Notes: generated by a model from the sequence alone, not told the origin. A stretch of 64,000 bases of DNA from Methanobrevibacter sp. V74 (GCF_963082495.1 NZ_CAUJAN010000001.1:124001-188000); one strand, 5' to 3'. Counted from the stretch's first letter, positions 37,610 to 47,421 are shown. Numbers and translations: made by a program.

Positions 37610-38352
37610 CTACAACGAGCATAAAATTATATCACAACTTAAAGGAGATTTATTTTTTTTAAGACATAAAATTTCATTATCAATTATAACTTTATCTCCA
37701 AGTTTATCATCATTATCACTAAACATTAAAACATTTTCACTAGGACCTGCTAATTGTTTCCAATCACCATTCATTGCTCGTGTTTTATCATTAAGTTCAA
37801 CTTGAATCATATTTCCGTCTATTAAGACAACTTTTCCAATTTCACCTTTATTAATAATATTACTTGCCATTTCAATAGCTAAATTTTGTTGAATTAGTTC
37901 TTCGGTTAATTTTTTTCTAAATTTAGTTAAAACTTTGATATCGTGATCTACTGTGACATTAGATGTTTTGAGCTTCATTTTCATCAAAATTTGGGCTTTT
38001 AATTAACACATCAAAATGTCGACCAATTGATGGTGTTTTTTGAGAAATTTCTTCTAAAATATTTCCAAAAATTTCACCTATGTATTTTAAATTTTGAGAA
38101 GATTTCCAGTATCTATTAATTAAAGTTTCAGCTTTTTGTTTTGCAAATTTATTTCCAAATATTATAATACCACTTTTACCTGCTTGGCGTGATGATACCT
38201 CAGAACCTAATAACTCTACGATTTGATAACCATTTGTAGTTCCATAAATTCTTTTTCTTCTGGTTTCAAAGGTTCCTTTAGTACTTACTTCACCTCTTAC
38301 AGAATTTTCAACAATATTAATTTTATTTGCGTCATCTGTTATTTGTTTTGAA
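37610..38352 (-). pseudogene. DUF2121 pseudogene, N-terminally truncated
   Basis: It is homologous to the gene at 12715. The C-terminal third is open (VTVDHDIKVLTKFRKKLTEELIQQ ... CDIILCSL). A frameshift near 37965 (NEAQNI then out of frame) separates it from the middle part ITDDANKINIVENSVRGEVSTKGT in 37975-38352. About 60 N-terminal residues are gone. The order and spacing relative to the MBL pseudogene match the chromosomal pair. Confidence 0.85.
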
Positions 38353-38372
38353 TAATTCAGGAGAAAACATTC

Positions 38373-38580
38373 AGTAAATACTAGAAGAAATGGAAACTTT
38401 TAAAGGATTTTCATGTTTTTTTGGCAACAGATGGATCCTATGTTGAAATTCCTGATCATCCACAAGCACGTGAAGAAATGGGAGTTCCACCAAATAATGA
38501 AGTTGAAACATTTGCTGCAAATGCAAGAATCTCTTGCACAGTCGATACAAAAATGGACTTTGTAATATCAATCAATAATT
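38373..38580 (+). pseudogene. Unidentified coding remnant
   Basis: The plus strand reads ILEEMETFKGFSCF, then after a likely extra T in a T-run continues LATDGSYVEIPDHPQAREE, MGVPPNNEVETFAANARISC and TVDTKMDFVISINN, then stops. It is protein-like and clearly once coding, but I do not recognise the family. It abuts the truncated end of the DUF2121 pseudogene. Confidence 0.45.
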
Positions 38581-38656
38581 GAAAAATCAAACCGTAAATG
38601 AAATAACATTTAGCATTAAGACACTTAGATGATGTAAAAAAAAACAAAATTAATAT

Positions 38657-38700
38657 GAATATATAGTAATCACATGCTATTGATAGATTACTATATATTC
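38657..38700. repeat. Perfect 15-bp inverted repeat
   Basis: GAATATATAGTAATC (38657-38671) and GATTACTATATATTC (38686-38700) are exact complements around 14 nt. It could be a hairpin, an operator or the remnant of an element end. Confidence 0.5.
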
Positions 38701-38771
38701 CACAGAAATCATGTTAAAAACAGAAAAACATTTGAATTCATACTATTTAATCCGTGGAAAAACAAGTACAT

Positions 38772-40624
38772 GAGTGTTGGCAGAAATTATTAGATTTTGA
38801 ACATTTTTCATTTTATCCTTTAGCTTTTTTCAATATTTTTTTAAGTTAGTGATATGAACTTTATTGCACTAATGACTGAATGTAAATCCATTTTATTCTC
38901 TTTAATAAGATTAAACAATCTTATTAGGTTGTATGATGCTACGATTGTGAACATTTGGTTTTGTACTCTTTTTAAACCAACTATTGGAAGATAATCATAG
39001 TTGTAAATTCTTTTGAAAGTTCCGTTATGTGCTTCTACAGTCTTTGAACGTAATTTATAGTCTTTTATTCTATCTTTAGTAGACATTAATCTTTCAACTT
39101 TGTATGTAACTTCGTGGACGTACCTTGTTATTGCTCTATGGTTGGTTGTATAGCATTTCACTTTATATTTGTAATTTTTGCAGGCTAGGTAGTTTGAATA
39201 GACTAATTTGATTTTATTTCCTCCTCCTTTTTTTTGTGGGGCAGGATATGCTCCATCAAGAGTTAATTCTTCATTATTGGGACAAATAAAAACATTTTTA
39301 TATTCATCAAAAACAAAATAATCTATAGCAAATGGATTGTCAGGTAGATTACCTGAATTCTCTCTATTTTACTGTTTTGTTGGAATTAAAGCAGTTATAC
39401 CTAATTCCTCGAGATATTGTAAATTTGCTAGTGTTGAATAGATTGTATCCGCGCTAATTTTTGTGGGTTGTAATTTTAGATTAACGAGGATTTGATTCAT
39501 TAATGCAGGAATTTGATAATGATCCGTAGGATTTTGAACTGCATTAACTCCACATATTAACTTCGATTTCGTATCAGTTCCCAATTGAATATTAAATGAA
39601 AATTTAGGATACTTTTGTCCATTATCTTTAACTTTCATCAGTCGAGCATCATGATCATTCAAAGCTAACGATACCTGTCCAGAATAGTCCAACAACTGCC
39701 ACCAATAAAAAAAGAATTTCAACTTTTTCTTTATCTGATTTTGATTTATCATCTAAAAATTTTCGTACGGTTCTTCTAAGCTTTTTAATTTCATCTTTTG
39801 TTAATTCTTCGACCAAATAATGCTTTATTAATAAAATAATATCTTTTTTCTTTGATTATATTGAATGAAGAATTGTAAGCATTTTTTTTATTGTTCCATC
39901 AATTGCAATATGTTCAAAATCAGTTAATCCAATTCTATTTGCCACAATCAGAATAAAACTCATAATTAATTGGTAAATTTGTTGAAAAATACTTACAATA
40001 ATCTCGTATTGTTCTGTCACTTGGTTCTATAAAATGTGAAATTAAATTATACAAATAATTGTACTTTGCATTATAAGCTAACTCCACAGTGCTTGTTATT
40101 TTATTAATATATCCATAAAAAATTAGTTTTATCATATCTTTGAGGTCAAAAGGTGGTTTTCCAACATTGGAAATTTTTCGTTTGATTTTAAAGAAATTAA
40201 ACGCACCATCAACGATTGTTGATGCAAGATACATAAGTTGAAATTCATCTTCCATTTCTTCAATTTCCCTACTTTTTTCGCTCAAAATATAGTTATCCAA
40301 AATCATATCAATCAAAAACTCCTATATTAAATTAAACAATTATAGAATTAACTATAACTAATTATATATTAGTTATTTCTAATATAAATAGATTTAAATA
40401 ACTTATAGCTAGAATAATAAGTAATAAAATATTAAAATTAAATATTAATAATTTTTACAAATAATTAGATTAAAATACCCATAATTACAAGGCCAATATA
40501 AAAAAAAGTATGAATTTATGGAAAAAAATTTTCACGAATTAAAATTGAACAAAGTTTAATAAAAATAGGAAAATAGGTTAAAAATTAAATAATATTTAAA
40601 TCTCAATAATTTCTGCCAACACTC
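38772..40624. mobile_element. IS1182-like insertion sequence (dead)
   Basis: The ends GAGTGTTGGCAGAAATTATT (38772-38791) and its exact complement (40605-40624) are flanked by a 5-bp direct duplication TACAT (38767-38771 and 40625-40629). Inside is a broken minus-strand transposase. About 1853 bp. The intact TIRs and duplication show it inserted into the island before its transposase decayed. Confidence 0.8.
38841..40315 (-). pseudogene. IS1182-family transposase pseudogene
   Basis: N-terminal part (40315-39935) has KPPFDLKDMIKLIFYGYINK and PSDRTIRDYCKYF, as in IS1182/DUF772-type transposases. Middle (39752-39369) has SLALNDHDARLMKVKD-like and YQIPALMNQILVNL. The C-terminal part (39161-38841) has RSKTVEAHNGTFKRIYNYDY. 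Stops and frameshifts separate the three. Not functional. Confidence 0.75.
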
Positions 40625-40756
40625 TACATTCAAAAAAAAGACAACAAAAAAATGGGCATGGAGAAAAAAATCATGATAATATTAGGATATAAGCTTGTAA
40701 TAATGCAAAAATAAAAAAAATTTCCACGACGAAGAACTAAAAAAAATTGCAAGAAA

Positions 40757-40863
40757 GGGTGTCCGCCAAAAATCTAAAATTAATTTTTGAAACTGATTAA
40801 AACTACTTCAATTCAAAAACAAAGAAAAATTTGCATTAAAAAAATTACTTTTGGCGAACACCC
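40757..40863. mobile_element. 107-bp MITE-like element
   Basis: GGGTGTCCGCCAAAA (40757-40771) and TTTTGGCGAACACCC (40849-40863) are inverted with one mismatch, flanked by GAAA on both sides. No coding capacity. Its ends resemble those of the 62149 element (GAGTGTCCACCTAAA). Confidence 0.5.
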
Positions 40864-40869
40864 GAAAAC

Positions 40870-41430
40870 AAAAAAAGGTATTCAAGTTCAGAATTAATTA
40901 AAGTAAAATTAAAAACTGGAGAAACAGAAAATACTATTTAACCAATTTTACCAAAAGAAATCGCAACATCCGAAGAATTAAAGCATATTAATAATGGTGA
41001 AAGATGGAAAGTAGAAACCGATTATGACATGTTTAAAAAAAACAAATTATACATTGAAAAATTCAGTGGAAGAAGACTAACCATAATAGAACAAGACTTC
41101 TACAGCCACATATTCCTACTAAACCTACTAATAGGAATAAAAAACTATGCAGAACTAAAAAAATAACAAGAAAACCAAAAGAAACAGCAAAATACGCCTA
41201 CAAATACCACTCCAATATCAACACACTCATCGGAGAAATCAAAGACCAACTACCAAGACTCCTAACAAACAACCAAGACGAAATACAACAAGTAATAAAA
41301 GAAATAATGGAAATCGGCTCAAAAGAACTTGTAGCAACGAAAATACTTGCACAAATAAATGCAGAAAGAGATAAAGATAAAAATTGGAATAAAAATTGTA
41401 AAACAAGCAAAAGCCAGGGATTTTAAAAAT
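40870..41430 (+). pseudogene. IS4-type transposase C-terminal remnant
   Basis: The plus strand reads ELKHINNGERWKVETDYDMF, KLYIEKFSGRRLTIIEQDFY and SHIFLLNLLIGIKNYAELKK, then after a frameshift INTLIGEIKDQLPRLLTNN and LVATKILAQINAERDKDK. The W-x-V-E-xx-Y/F pattern is the Glu region of IS4-like DDE transposases. The N-terminal part is missing. Confidence 0.6.
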
Positions 41431-41458
41431 CTGAAAACCTTAACTTGATAGTACTGGA

Positions 41459-41466
41459 ATAAAATA
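41459..41466. repeat. 8-bp duplication of the IS5-like element, left copy
   Basis: ATAAAATA lies directly left of the IS5-like element. Its partner is not at the right end of that element but at 35238-35245, at the opposite end of the island. Confidence 0.7.
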
Positions 41467-42647
41467 GACTTTGTTGAAATCCTATATTTTACACTTGAAA
41501 TTTCACATCGACTTTGTTTTTTATGATGTTAAATTCGTGTTTTTCTTGTTTTAGCATATAATTCTTTTTATTTTTTTATACTTGAAATATTACTGAGTAT
41601 TTTTTAAAAATAAACATTAGTAAGTTATTTATAGTTAAATGTAGAATATATATTATTATGAATCAGAAAAATACACATTCTCCAAGTATACTTAGGTTTT
41701 CAGAGCATAAAAGTCTTTTGGATTTTTGCTTTAAAAAGCAGACAAAAAAATTTTTCAAAAAATATAAAAACGCATGTAAAAGTGATATTAAGCATAATGA
41801 ATTGATAAAATTCATTGAATATTGTTATAGTTATGCTAAAATTGTTTTAAACAAATATTCGTGCAAATATTCTAAGAAATTATACTCTCAACCAGCATTA
41901 TTCACAATCATTGCTTTAAAGATTTACTTAAAAATAACTTATCGCTAAATAATGGATTTTATATCCTTTTCAGACGCATTAAGAAAATATCTCAAGATTA
42001 AAAAGGCTCCAGATTACTCAACAATACAGAAATTCTTTAAAAGAATGCCAACAAACATGTTTGAAAGAATAACAGAACAAATAATTCAACATTTAGAAAT
42101 TAAACCCACAACACTTGCTCTTGATGGTACAGGATTCACCAATGACTACACAGACAAATATTATGCACAAATAAGGGGCAAAAAACGAAAAAGCTACACA
42201 AAATGCCATATTGCAATTGAAGTAGATACAAGAATAATCCTTTACTCACAAGCACTAAAAGGCCCAAAACACGATACAAAATTCGAAATAGCATCAATAA
42301 GAAGCTTAAAAAAATATAATATCAAATACATAATAGCAGACAAAGCTTACGATGACAACAAAATAAGAGAATGCATAAACGAAGAAATAAAAGCATCAGA
42401 CCAAATACCACTCAAATCCAACTTCAAACACGGATGGTACATAAGACTAAGCATAAAAACCTTCGATAAAAAAATATATTCAGGAAGAAACAACGTAGAA
42501 AGCGTATTCAGCGTAATTAAAAGAAAATTCTCAGGAACAAACAAAAGCAAAAAAACAAGACAACAAAACAAAGAAACAAGACTCAAAACAGCAGTTTACA
42601 ACATCGACAGAGTAGTGAAAATTTTAAATTAGGATTTCAACAAGGTC
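41467..42647. mobile_element. IS5-like insertion sequence
   Basis: Imperfect 18-bp inverted ends, GACTTTGTTGAAATCCTA at 41467-41484 and the complement of GACCTTGTTGAAATCCTA at 42630-42647, bracket a transposase gene on the plus strand. Length 1181 bp. IS copy B has inserted at its right tip, so duplication Y overlaps the TIR. An 8-bp target duplication is consistent with the ISH1-type subgroup of IS5, as recalled; size also recalls ISM1 of M. smithii, unverified. Confidence 0.8.
41658..42632 (+). pseudogene. IS5-family transposase with one in-frame stop
   Basis: One frame runs 41658-42632, interrupted only by a TAA at 41946-41948. DDE landmarks are LALDGTGFTNDY, IIADKAYDDNKIRE and GRNNVESVFSVIKRKFSG. 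The N-terminal part is MNQKNTHSPSILRF and on. A single-codon lesion means recent inactivation, or readthrough, of an otherwise whole 324-codon transposase. Confidence 0.8.
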
Positions 42648-42648
42648 A

Positions 42649-44031
42649 GTCTCTTTCAAAAACTTGTGTGATTTGAATTTTTACTATTTTTTGAGCCACG
42701 AAATTTTTTCGTTTAATTTTTTCTTTATTTTTAATTTAAAAGTAGTAAAATTAATATATAAGGTGGAACTTAAATATTAATATGTCCAATAACAATATTA
42801 AAGCTCCATATGAATGTATGGAGTTAAAAGAATATAAACTTTCCGATTTTATTCCAGAGTTTTTTCTGAATTCCGCCAATATGATGATCTTTCTCGATTT
42901 GGTTGTGAAAAATATTGCTGATAATCTATATTAGACTGGAAAAAAAGAGGAAAAACTTATTTTTGAAAAATAGAATTAGTATTTTATCCAAGTTGTAAAT
43001 CAAAAGATGCTGTTAAAAATGGAACTTACGAAAGGAAACTAATCTTTTTTTAAGAATTGGAGAACAAATGTGCACTATTCAAAAATATAAATGCAAAAAA
43101 ATGCGGCAAAGTTTTTTTTATACTGATTTTATCCTCACTTGTTTATCCTAATTCTAATATTACATTACCGGTTGTTGATTGTATTGAAAATTTATATCAA
43201 ATTTTATGGTGCAGGGCTCCACAAAATACGATTTGACTTAAAAAATCAACACAACATCGAAATCTCACATCAAAGCATAGAAAAACATATTATTAAACTC
43301 AAATTATCAATTTAACTATCCAAATTGGACTTATTCCGGTTATTACCTATTCGACAGTCTTTGGGTCAAAATTAATGGAATTTGGATATTATATTTTTAG
43401 CATTATTCGACGTTAAACTGAATACTTTAGTTTCAGTCAAATTAGTCGAATCAGAAGATTCCAAGACCATTTATCAATTCTTAAACGAATCACTAAGAAA
43501 TCAAAAGAAAATATCAATAGGAACATGACTTAAAACATGAATATCGAGAAGCAATAGATAAACTAAAAGTAAAACATCATTTCTGCAAATTCCACGTGAA
43601 ACAAAACATAAACAAAAAATTTAAAGACCATTTCAATAAAAACCAACTACCAGACAAAGAAAAAGAAATCTTAACAGAATTAAAACAAGACATTTATAAA
43701 AATATTGGATGCAGAAACACTCAATGATGCTAAAAAAAAACTACGTGACATATTGATTGATAAAAAAATACCCTCAAAACAACTTCACAATACAAAATCC
43801 TATGGAAATTCATCATTCCCTACTTTAAAAAATTAACAAACCACCTTGAAAACACAAATATTCCATCAACAAACAATAAAATCGAAAACATCCTCCAAAA
43901 AGTATTCCCAAAACACATAAAAAGAACAATGAAGATAAAACAAGAACTTTTAACAAGATTCATCCTAACTAAATTATTGGAACATAAAAAAATGAAAAAG
44001 AAAAAAAATCACACAAGTTTTTGAAAGAGCC
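42649..44031. mobile_element. 1383-bp insertion sequence, copy B (dead)
   Basis: A near-identical direct repeat of 33848-35230 with the same length and inverted ends (42649-42671 and 44009-44031). Its transposase pseudogene starts at 42782 and shares the amber codon and several frameshifts with copy A, with scattered single-base differences and small indels. Left flank CAAGGTCA, right flank GAATGAAG. Confidence 0.85.
42782..43995 (+). pseudogene. Transposase pseudogene of IS copy B
   Basis: It reads MSNNNIKAPYECMELKEYKL then stops at the same TAG as copy A. Zinc-ribbon and C-terminal segments are recognisable in other frames. Confidence 0.7.
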
Positions 44032-44039
44032 GAATGAAG
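44032..44039. repeat. 8-bp duplication X, right copy
   Basis: GAATGAAG directly outside the right end of IS copy B, matching 33840-33847. Confidence 0.8.
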
Positions 44040-44111
44040 TATTTTAAAAATATTTAAATATTAATGAATTAAATACTTTTAAATATTGAAGTATTATTTA
44101 AATATTTTTTT

Positions 44112-44150
44112 GTATTACTACTATATTGTTTTTATTAATTTTTGTAATAC
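44112..44150 (+). promoter_or_regulatory. Inverted repeat in the metal-importer promoter
   Basis: GTATTAC (44112-44118) and GTAATAC (44144-44150) are inverted across 25 bp that contain a TATA-like CTATATTG/TTTATTAA stretch, 29 bp before the start codon. It may be an operator. The half-site resembles those before the CooC-like gene. Confidence 0.35.
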
Positions 44151-44178
44151 TTTAATCCTTTAATATGGTGATGTTGAT

Positions 44179-45294
44179 ATGGATAAAAAAATTTATATTG
44201 GTATTGTAATTGTTATTGTAGCTATAATTACTGTTTTTGCAGTTAATTACAGTGATAATTCAAATGAAAGCGTAAATGGGATGATAACAATAAAAGATAT
44301 GGCAGGTAGAACTGTTAATGTCCCAGATAATGTGGAAAATGTTGTAGGTGTTGGATGTACTGCAAGAGAGATTGTTTATCTTGATGCAGAAGACAAAATT
44401 GTAGGAATTGAACAGATGGAATCTGATTCTAAAGGAGGATGGGGTAATGAATTACCATACATAAAATCTAATGAAAAATTAATAAAATTACCAATAATTG
44501 GCAATGCAAAAACTGACACTGTTGATTATGAAAAATTATCAAGTTTAAAACCGGATGTTGTATTTGCAGGAACTCCTGAACAAGCTAATCTAATTCAAAA
44601 TAAAACAGGTATTCCAACATTTGTTACATATGTTGGAGCTGTTGGAACAGAACAACAAATGGAAAAGTATGAAAACTCATTAATCATGATGGGGAAGATT
44701 TTAGGTAAAGAAGATAGAGCTAATGAATTAATCGGTTATATGGATGAAATTGAAGATGATCTTGAAAAAAGAGTCGAGCATGCTAAAAAAGATAAAACAG
44801 TTTATGTTGCAGGACAAGCATTTTACGGTGTTCATGGTATAACTTCTACTAATCCTTATTATCCTTCTTTTACACATTTAAATACTACAAATGTTGTAAA
44901 TGGGGTTGGTGGAGATAATGCAACTATACATGCAATCCAAGTTGATAAGGAACAATTAATTAAGTGGAATCCAGATTATATTTTTATTGAAGGTGCAAGC
45001 TATCAGGTTATTAGAGAAGATATTTCTAAAAATCCAGATTATAAACATATGTCTGCTATAAAAGATAAAAAAGTTCATAATTTATTAACTTACTGTTTAT
45101 ACAGCTATAATAAAGAAGAAATGTTTTCAAACTCTTATTATGTAGGTAAGGTTTTATATCCTGAAGAATTTAAAGATGTGGATATGGATAAAAAAACAGA
45201 GGAGATATTCATTAAATTCAACGGAGATGGCGGTGAAAACGCTGCAAGAAATATAACCTCACATTATAAGGCATTTGAAGCTGTACCGGTTTAA
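44179..45294 (+). CDS. Iron-chelate/corrinoid-type ABC solute-binding protein
   Basis: This 371-residue protein has an N-terminal hydrophobic segment (residues 4-21) and the FepB/BtuF-like body: ITIKDMAGRTVNVPDNVENVVGVG, LKPDVVFAGTPEQANLIQ, TGIPTFVTYVG, WNPDYIFIEGASYQV and IKDKKVHNL. It captures a metal chelate or corrinoid outside the cell for the permease encoded two genes downstream. No lipobox is seen; anchoring is by the N-terminal helix. Confidence 0.85.
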   Translation: MDKKIYIGIVIVIVAIITVFAVNYSDNSNESVNGMITIKDMAGRTVNVPDNVENVVGVGCTAREIVYLDAEDKIVGIEQMESDSKGGWGNELPYIKSNEKLIKLPIIGNAKTDTVDYEKLSSLKPDVVFAGTPEQANLIQNKTGIPTFVTYVGAVGTEQQMEKYENSLIMMGKILGKEDRANELIGYMDEIEDDLEKRVEHAKKDKTVYVAGQAFYGVHGITSTNPYYPSFTHLNTTNVVNGVGGDNATIHAIQVDKEQLIKWNPDYIFIEGASYQVIREDISKNPDYKHMSAIKDKKVHNLLTYCLYSYNKEEMFSNSYYVGKVLYPEEFKDVDMDKKTEEIFIKFNGDGGENAARNITSHYKAFEAVPV

Positions 45295-45316
45295 TTTAAT
45301 ATTATGGATGGTATTT

Positions 45317-46366
45317 ATGGATATTATGGAGGAACCTTCAGTTTCTGTTTTGGAATTTGAAAAAATTTTAAATTTTGCAACTAAAGGAATTAAAGTATTT
45401 AATATTATTAAAACATCATTAAATATAGGATTATTTAATATTTTAGAAGAAGAACATAGCTGTTCAGAACTTTCTAAAAGATTTTCAATTGATCATGATG
45501 TAATTTATTATATTTTGGAAGCTTTGGTAAAATTAGAGTTAATAGAAAAAAATAATGGAAATTACAAAAATAAAGAAATTTCTAATATTTATTTAAACTC
45601 AAATTCATATTTTCAAAGAAAAACCATTATCGAATCTTTAAACCAACCTTTATCATATTGGAATGATTTGGAAAATATCCTGTATTCTAAAGAAATAAAA
45701 TATGATGAAAACTTTTTTGAATTTATTATTAAAGCAATGGCTGAAGATGCTGTGTCTGGTGAGTTGCAAGAAACTTTAAATATAGTTAAAAAATATGATG
45801 AGTTTAAAGATTCTAAAACATTATTGGATATTGGAGGGGGTCATGGTTTGTATGCTATTGGATTTAAAAAATTAAATCCCGATTTAAAGGCATTTGTTTT
45901 TGACTTTCCAAATGTATTAAATGAAACTAAAAAATTTTGTGATAAATATGATTCGGATATAGTTTTAATTCCTGGAAATTTCTATGATGATGATTTAAAA
46001 GGTTCTTATGATGTAATATTTTCTTCTTACAATCCTGGTGGAAAAAATGCGAAAATTGCAGAAAAAATTTATGAGTCATTAAATATGAATGGACTTTTTA
46101 TAAATAAACAATATTTCCCGACAAAAACAGAATTGAATTTAGATGATATTTTAAATAATTTAGAATGGAATTTCACTAATTTTAACATGTCAAATAAAGG
46201 AAAAATAAGATACACCTTTAAAAATGATTTGTCTTATGAGTCATATTTAAAGAATTTAGAAGATCTTGGATTTGAAATTTTAGATATATTTCCGATTAAT
46301 CATCATAATGCTTCTTTTGGAACAACAGCAGAAGATAAAATCATAATTGCAAAAAAAGTGAGATAG
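45317..46366 (+). CDS. O-methyltransferase-like enzyme in importer operon
   Basis: This about 349-residue protein has an N-terminal dimerisation/winged-helix domain (LNIGLFNILEEEHSCSELSKRFSIDHDVIYYILEALVKLELIE), then a Rossmann methyltransferase domain with TLLDIGGGHGLYAIGF (motif I). It resembles the acetylserotonin O-methyltransferase family. The ATG at 45317 is preferred; an earlier in-frame start overlaps the binding-protein gene. Its place between binding protein and permease suggests it methylates the imported ligand or a precursor, which is inference. Confidence 0.75.
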   Translation: MDIMEEPSVSVLEFEKILNFATKGIKVFNIIKTSLNIGLFNILEEEHSCSELSKRFSIDHDVIYYILEALVKLELIEKNNGNYKNKEISNIYLNSNSYFQRKTIIESLNQPLSYWNDLENILYSKEIKYDENFFEFIIKAMAEDAVSGELQETLNIVKKYDEFKDSKTLLDIGGGHGLYAIGFKKLNPDLKAFVFDFPNVLNETKKFCDKYDSDIVLIPGNFYDDDLKGSYDVIFSSYNPGGKNAKIAEKIYESLNMNGLFINKQYFPTKTELNLDDILNNLEWNFTNFNMSNKGKIRYTFKNDLSYESYLKNLEDLGFEILDIFPINHHNASFGTTAEDKIIIAKKVR

Positions 46367-47413
46367 TTGAAGTCAAGCACTAAAACATATCAAGAGTATA
46401 TAAATAGAAAACTTATAATTATTTTAATTTTATCTATATTATTGGCAATAACAGCTTTATGTTCAATAAAAGTAGGAGCTACTAATTTAAGTTTTAAAGA
46501 AATATTATTATCTATTTTTTTAGAAACTAAAGATTCATCAATAATTTGGAATATTCGGATATCAAGAATTGTCGTTGCGATAGTTGCAGGGATTTTTATG
46601 GGGGTTGAAGGTACAATACTGCAATGTGTACTTAGAAATCCTCTTGCAAGTCCTTATACAATGGGCATTTCTCAGGGTGCTGCTTTTGGAGCTTCATTTT
46701 CCATAATTGTTTTAGGTGCTGGAACATTATATAGTTCCCAAGCAGATGCAGTAATACTGAATAATCCTTACCTAACTGTTTTTTTCGCGTTTATAGGTGC
46801 TTTAATTGGTGTAATTGCAATAATTATAATTTCAAAAATTCGGAATTTGACTCCGGAAGTAATGATACTTGCAGGAGTTGCAATGAGTGCATTATTTTCA
46901 GCAGGAACTATGTTTTTACAGTATTTTGCAAGTGATACTCAAATTGCTGCAACTATATTTTGGACATTCGGTGATGTAAGCAGAGCTGTTTGGAATGATT
47001 TTTGGATTATGTTAATAATACTTATTCCATCAATTTCCTATTTTATTTATCATTCTTGGGATTATAATAGTCTTTCTGCAGGTGAAGTTACAGCTAAAAG
47101 TTTTGGATTAAATACTGAAAAAATTCGTTTAACTGCTTTATTATTGTCATCATTCACGGCAGCTTTAACTGTTGCTTTTTTAGGAGTAATTGGATTTGTA
47201 GGATTAATAGCTCCACATATTATGAGAAGAATTCTTGGTAATGACCATAGATTTTTAATCCCGGCATCTGGATTGTTGGGAGCTTTGATTTTACTAATTT
47301 CAGACACATTGGCTAAGTCAATTCTGGCGCCAATCATTCTTCCTGTCGGTATAATAACTGCATTTATGGGCGGTCCTATGTTTCTTTATATAATTATAAA
47401 AATGAGGTATTAG
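46367..47413 (+). CDS. FecCD-family ABC permease
   Basis: This 348-residue membrane protein has about ten hydrophobic helices and the FecCD signature segments [53 protein letters not shown] and [19 protein letters not shown]. It starts with TTG immediately after the upstream stop. It forms the membrane channel of the metal-chelate importer. Confidence 0.9.
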   Translation: MKSSTKTYQEYINRKLIIILILSILLAITALCSIKVGATNLSFKEILLSIFLETKDSSIIWNIRISRIVVAIVAGIFMGVEGTILQCVLRNPLASPYTMGISQGAAFGASFSIIVLGAGTLYSSQADAVILNNPYLTVFFAFIGALIGVIAIIIISKIRNLTPEVMILAGVAMSALFSAGTMFLQYFASDTQIAATIFWTFGDVSRAVWNDFWIMLIILIPSISYFIYHSWDYNSLSAGEVTAKSFGLNTEKIRLTALLLSSFTAALTVAFLGVIGFVGLIAPHIMRRILGNDHRFLIPASGLLGALILLISDTLAKSILAPIILPVGIITAFMGGPMFLYIIIKMRY

Positions 47414-47421
47414 GTGATTTT

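Larger units (their letters stand above)
35231..42648. other. Interior of island: linearised circular DNA bounded by 8-bp repeat Y
   Basis: CAAGGTCA occurs at 35231-35238 directly after IS copy A and at 42641-42648 directly before IS copy B. Outside both copies is instead GAATGAAG. Thus the interior is flanked by Y and the whole unit by X, as expected when a circle carrying Y-IS-Y fuses with a chromosomal X-IS-X (or forms a cointegrate at X). The interior carries a TM2-like gene, a second aroC, pseudogenes of MBL and DUF2121, and broken insertion sequences. Confidence 0.75.

Noticed and set aside
33848-44031. Simple composite transposon reading of the island
   Set aside because: Outer GAATGAAG copies fit it, but it does not by itself explain the inner CAAGGTCA pair or the displaced ATAAAATA. 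A circular intermediate explains all three.
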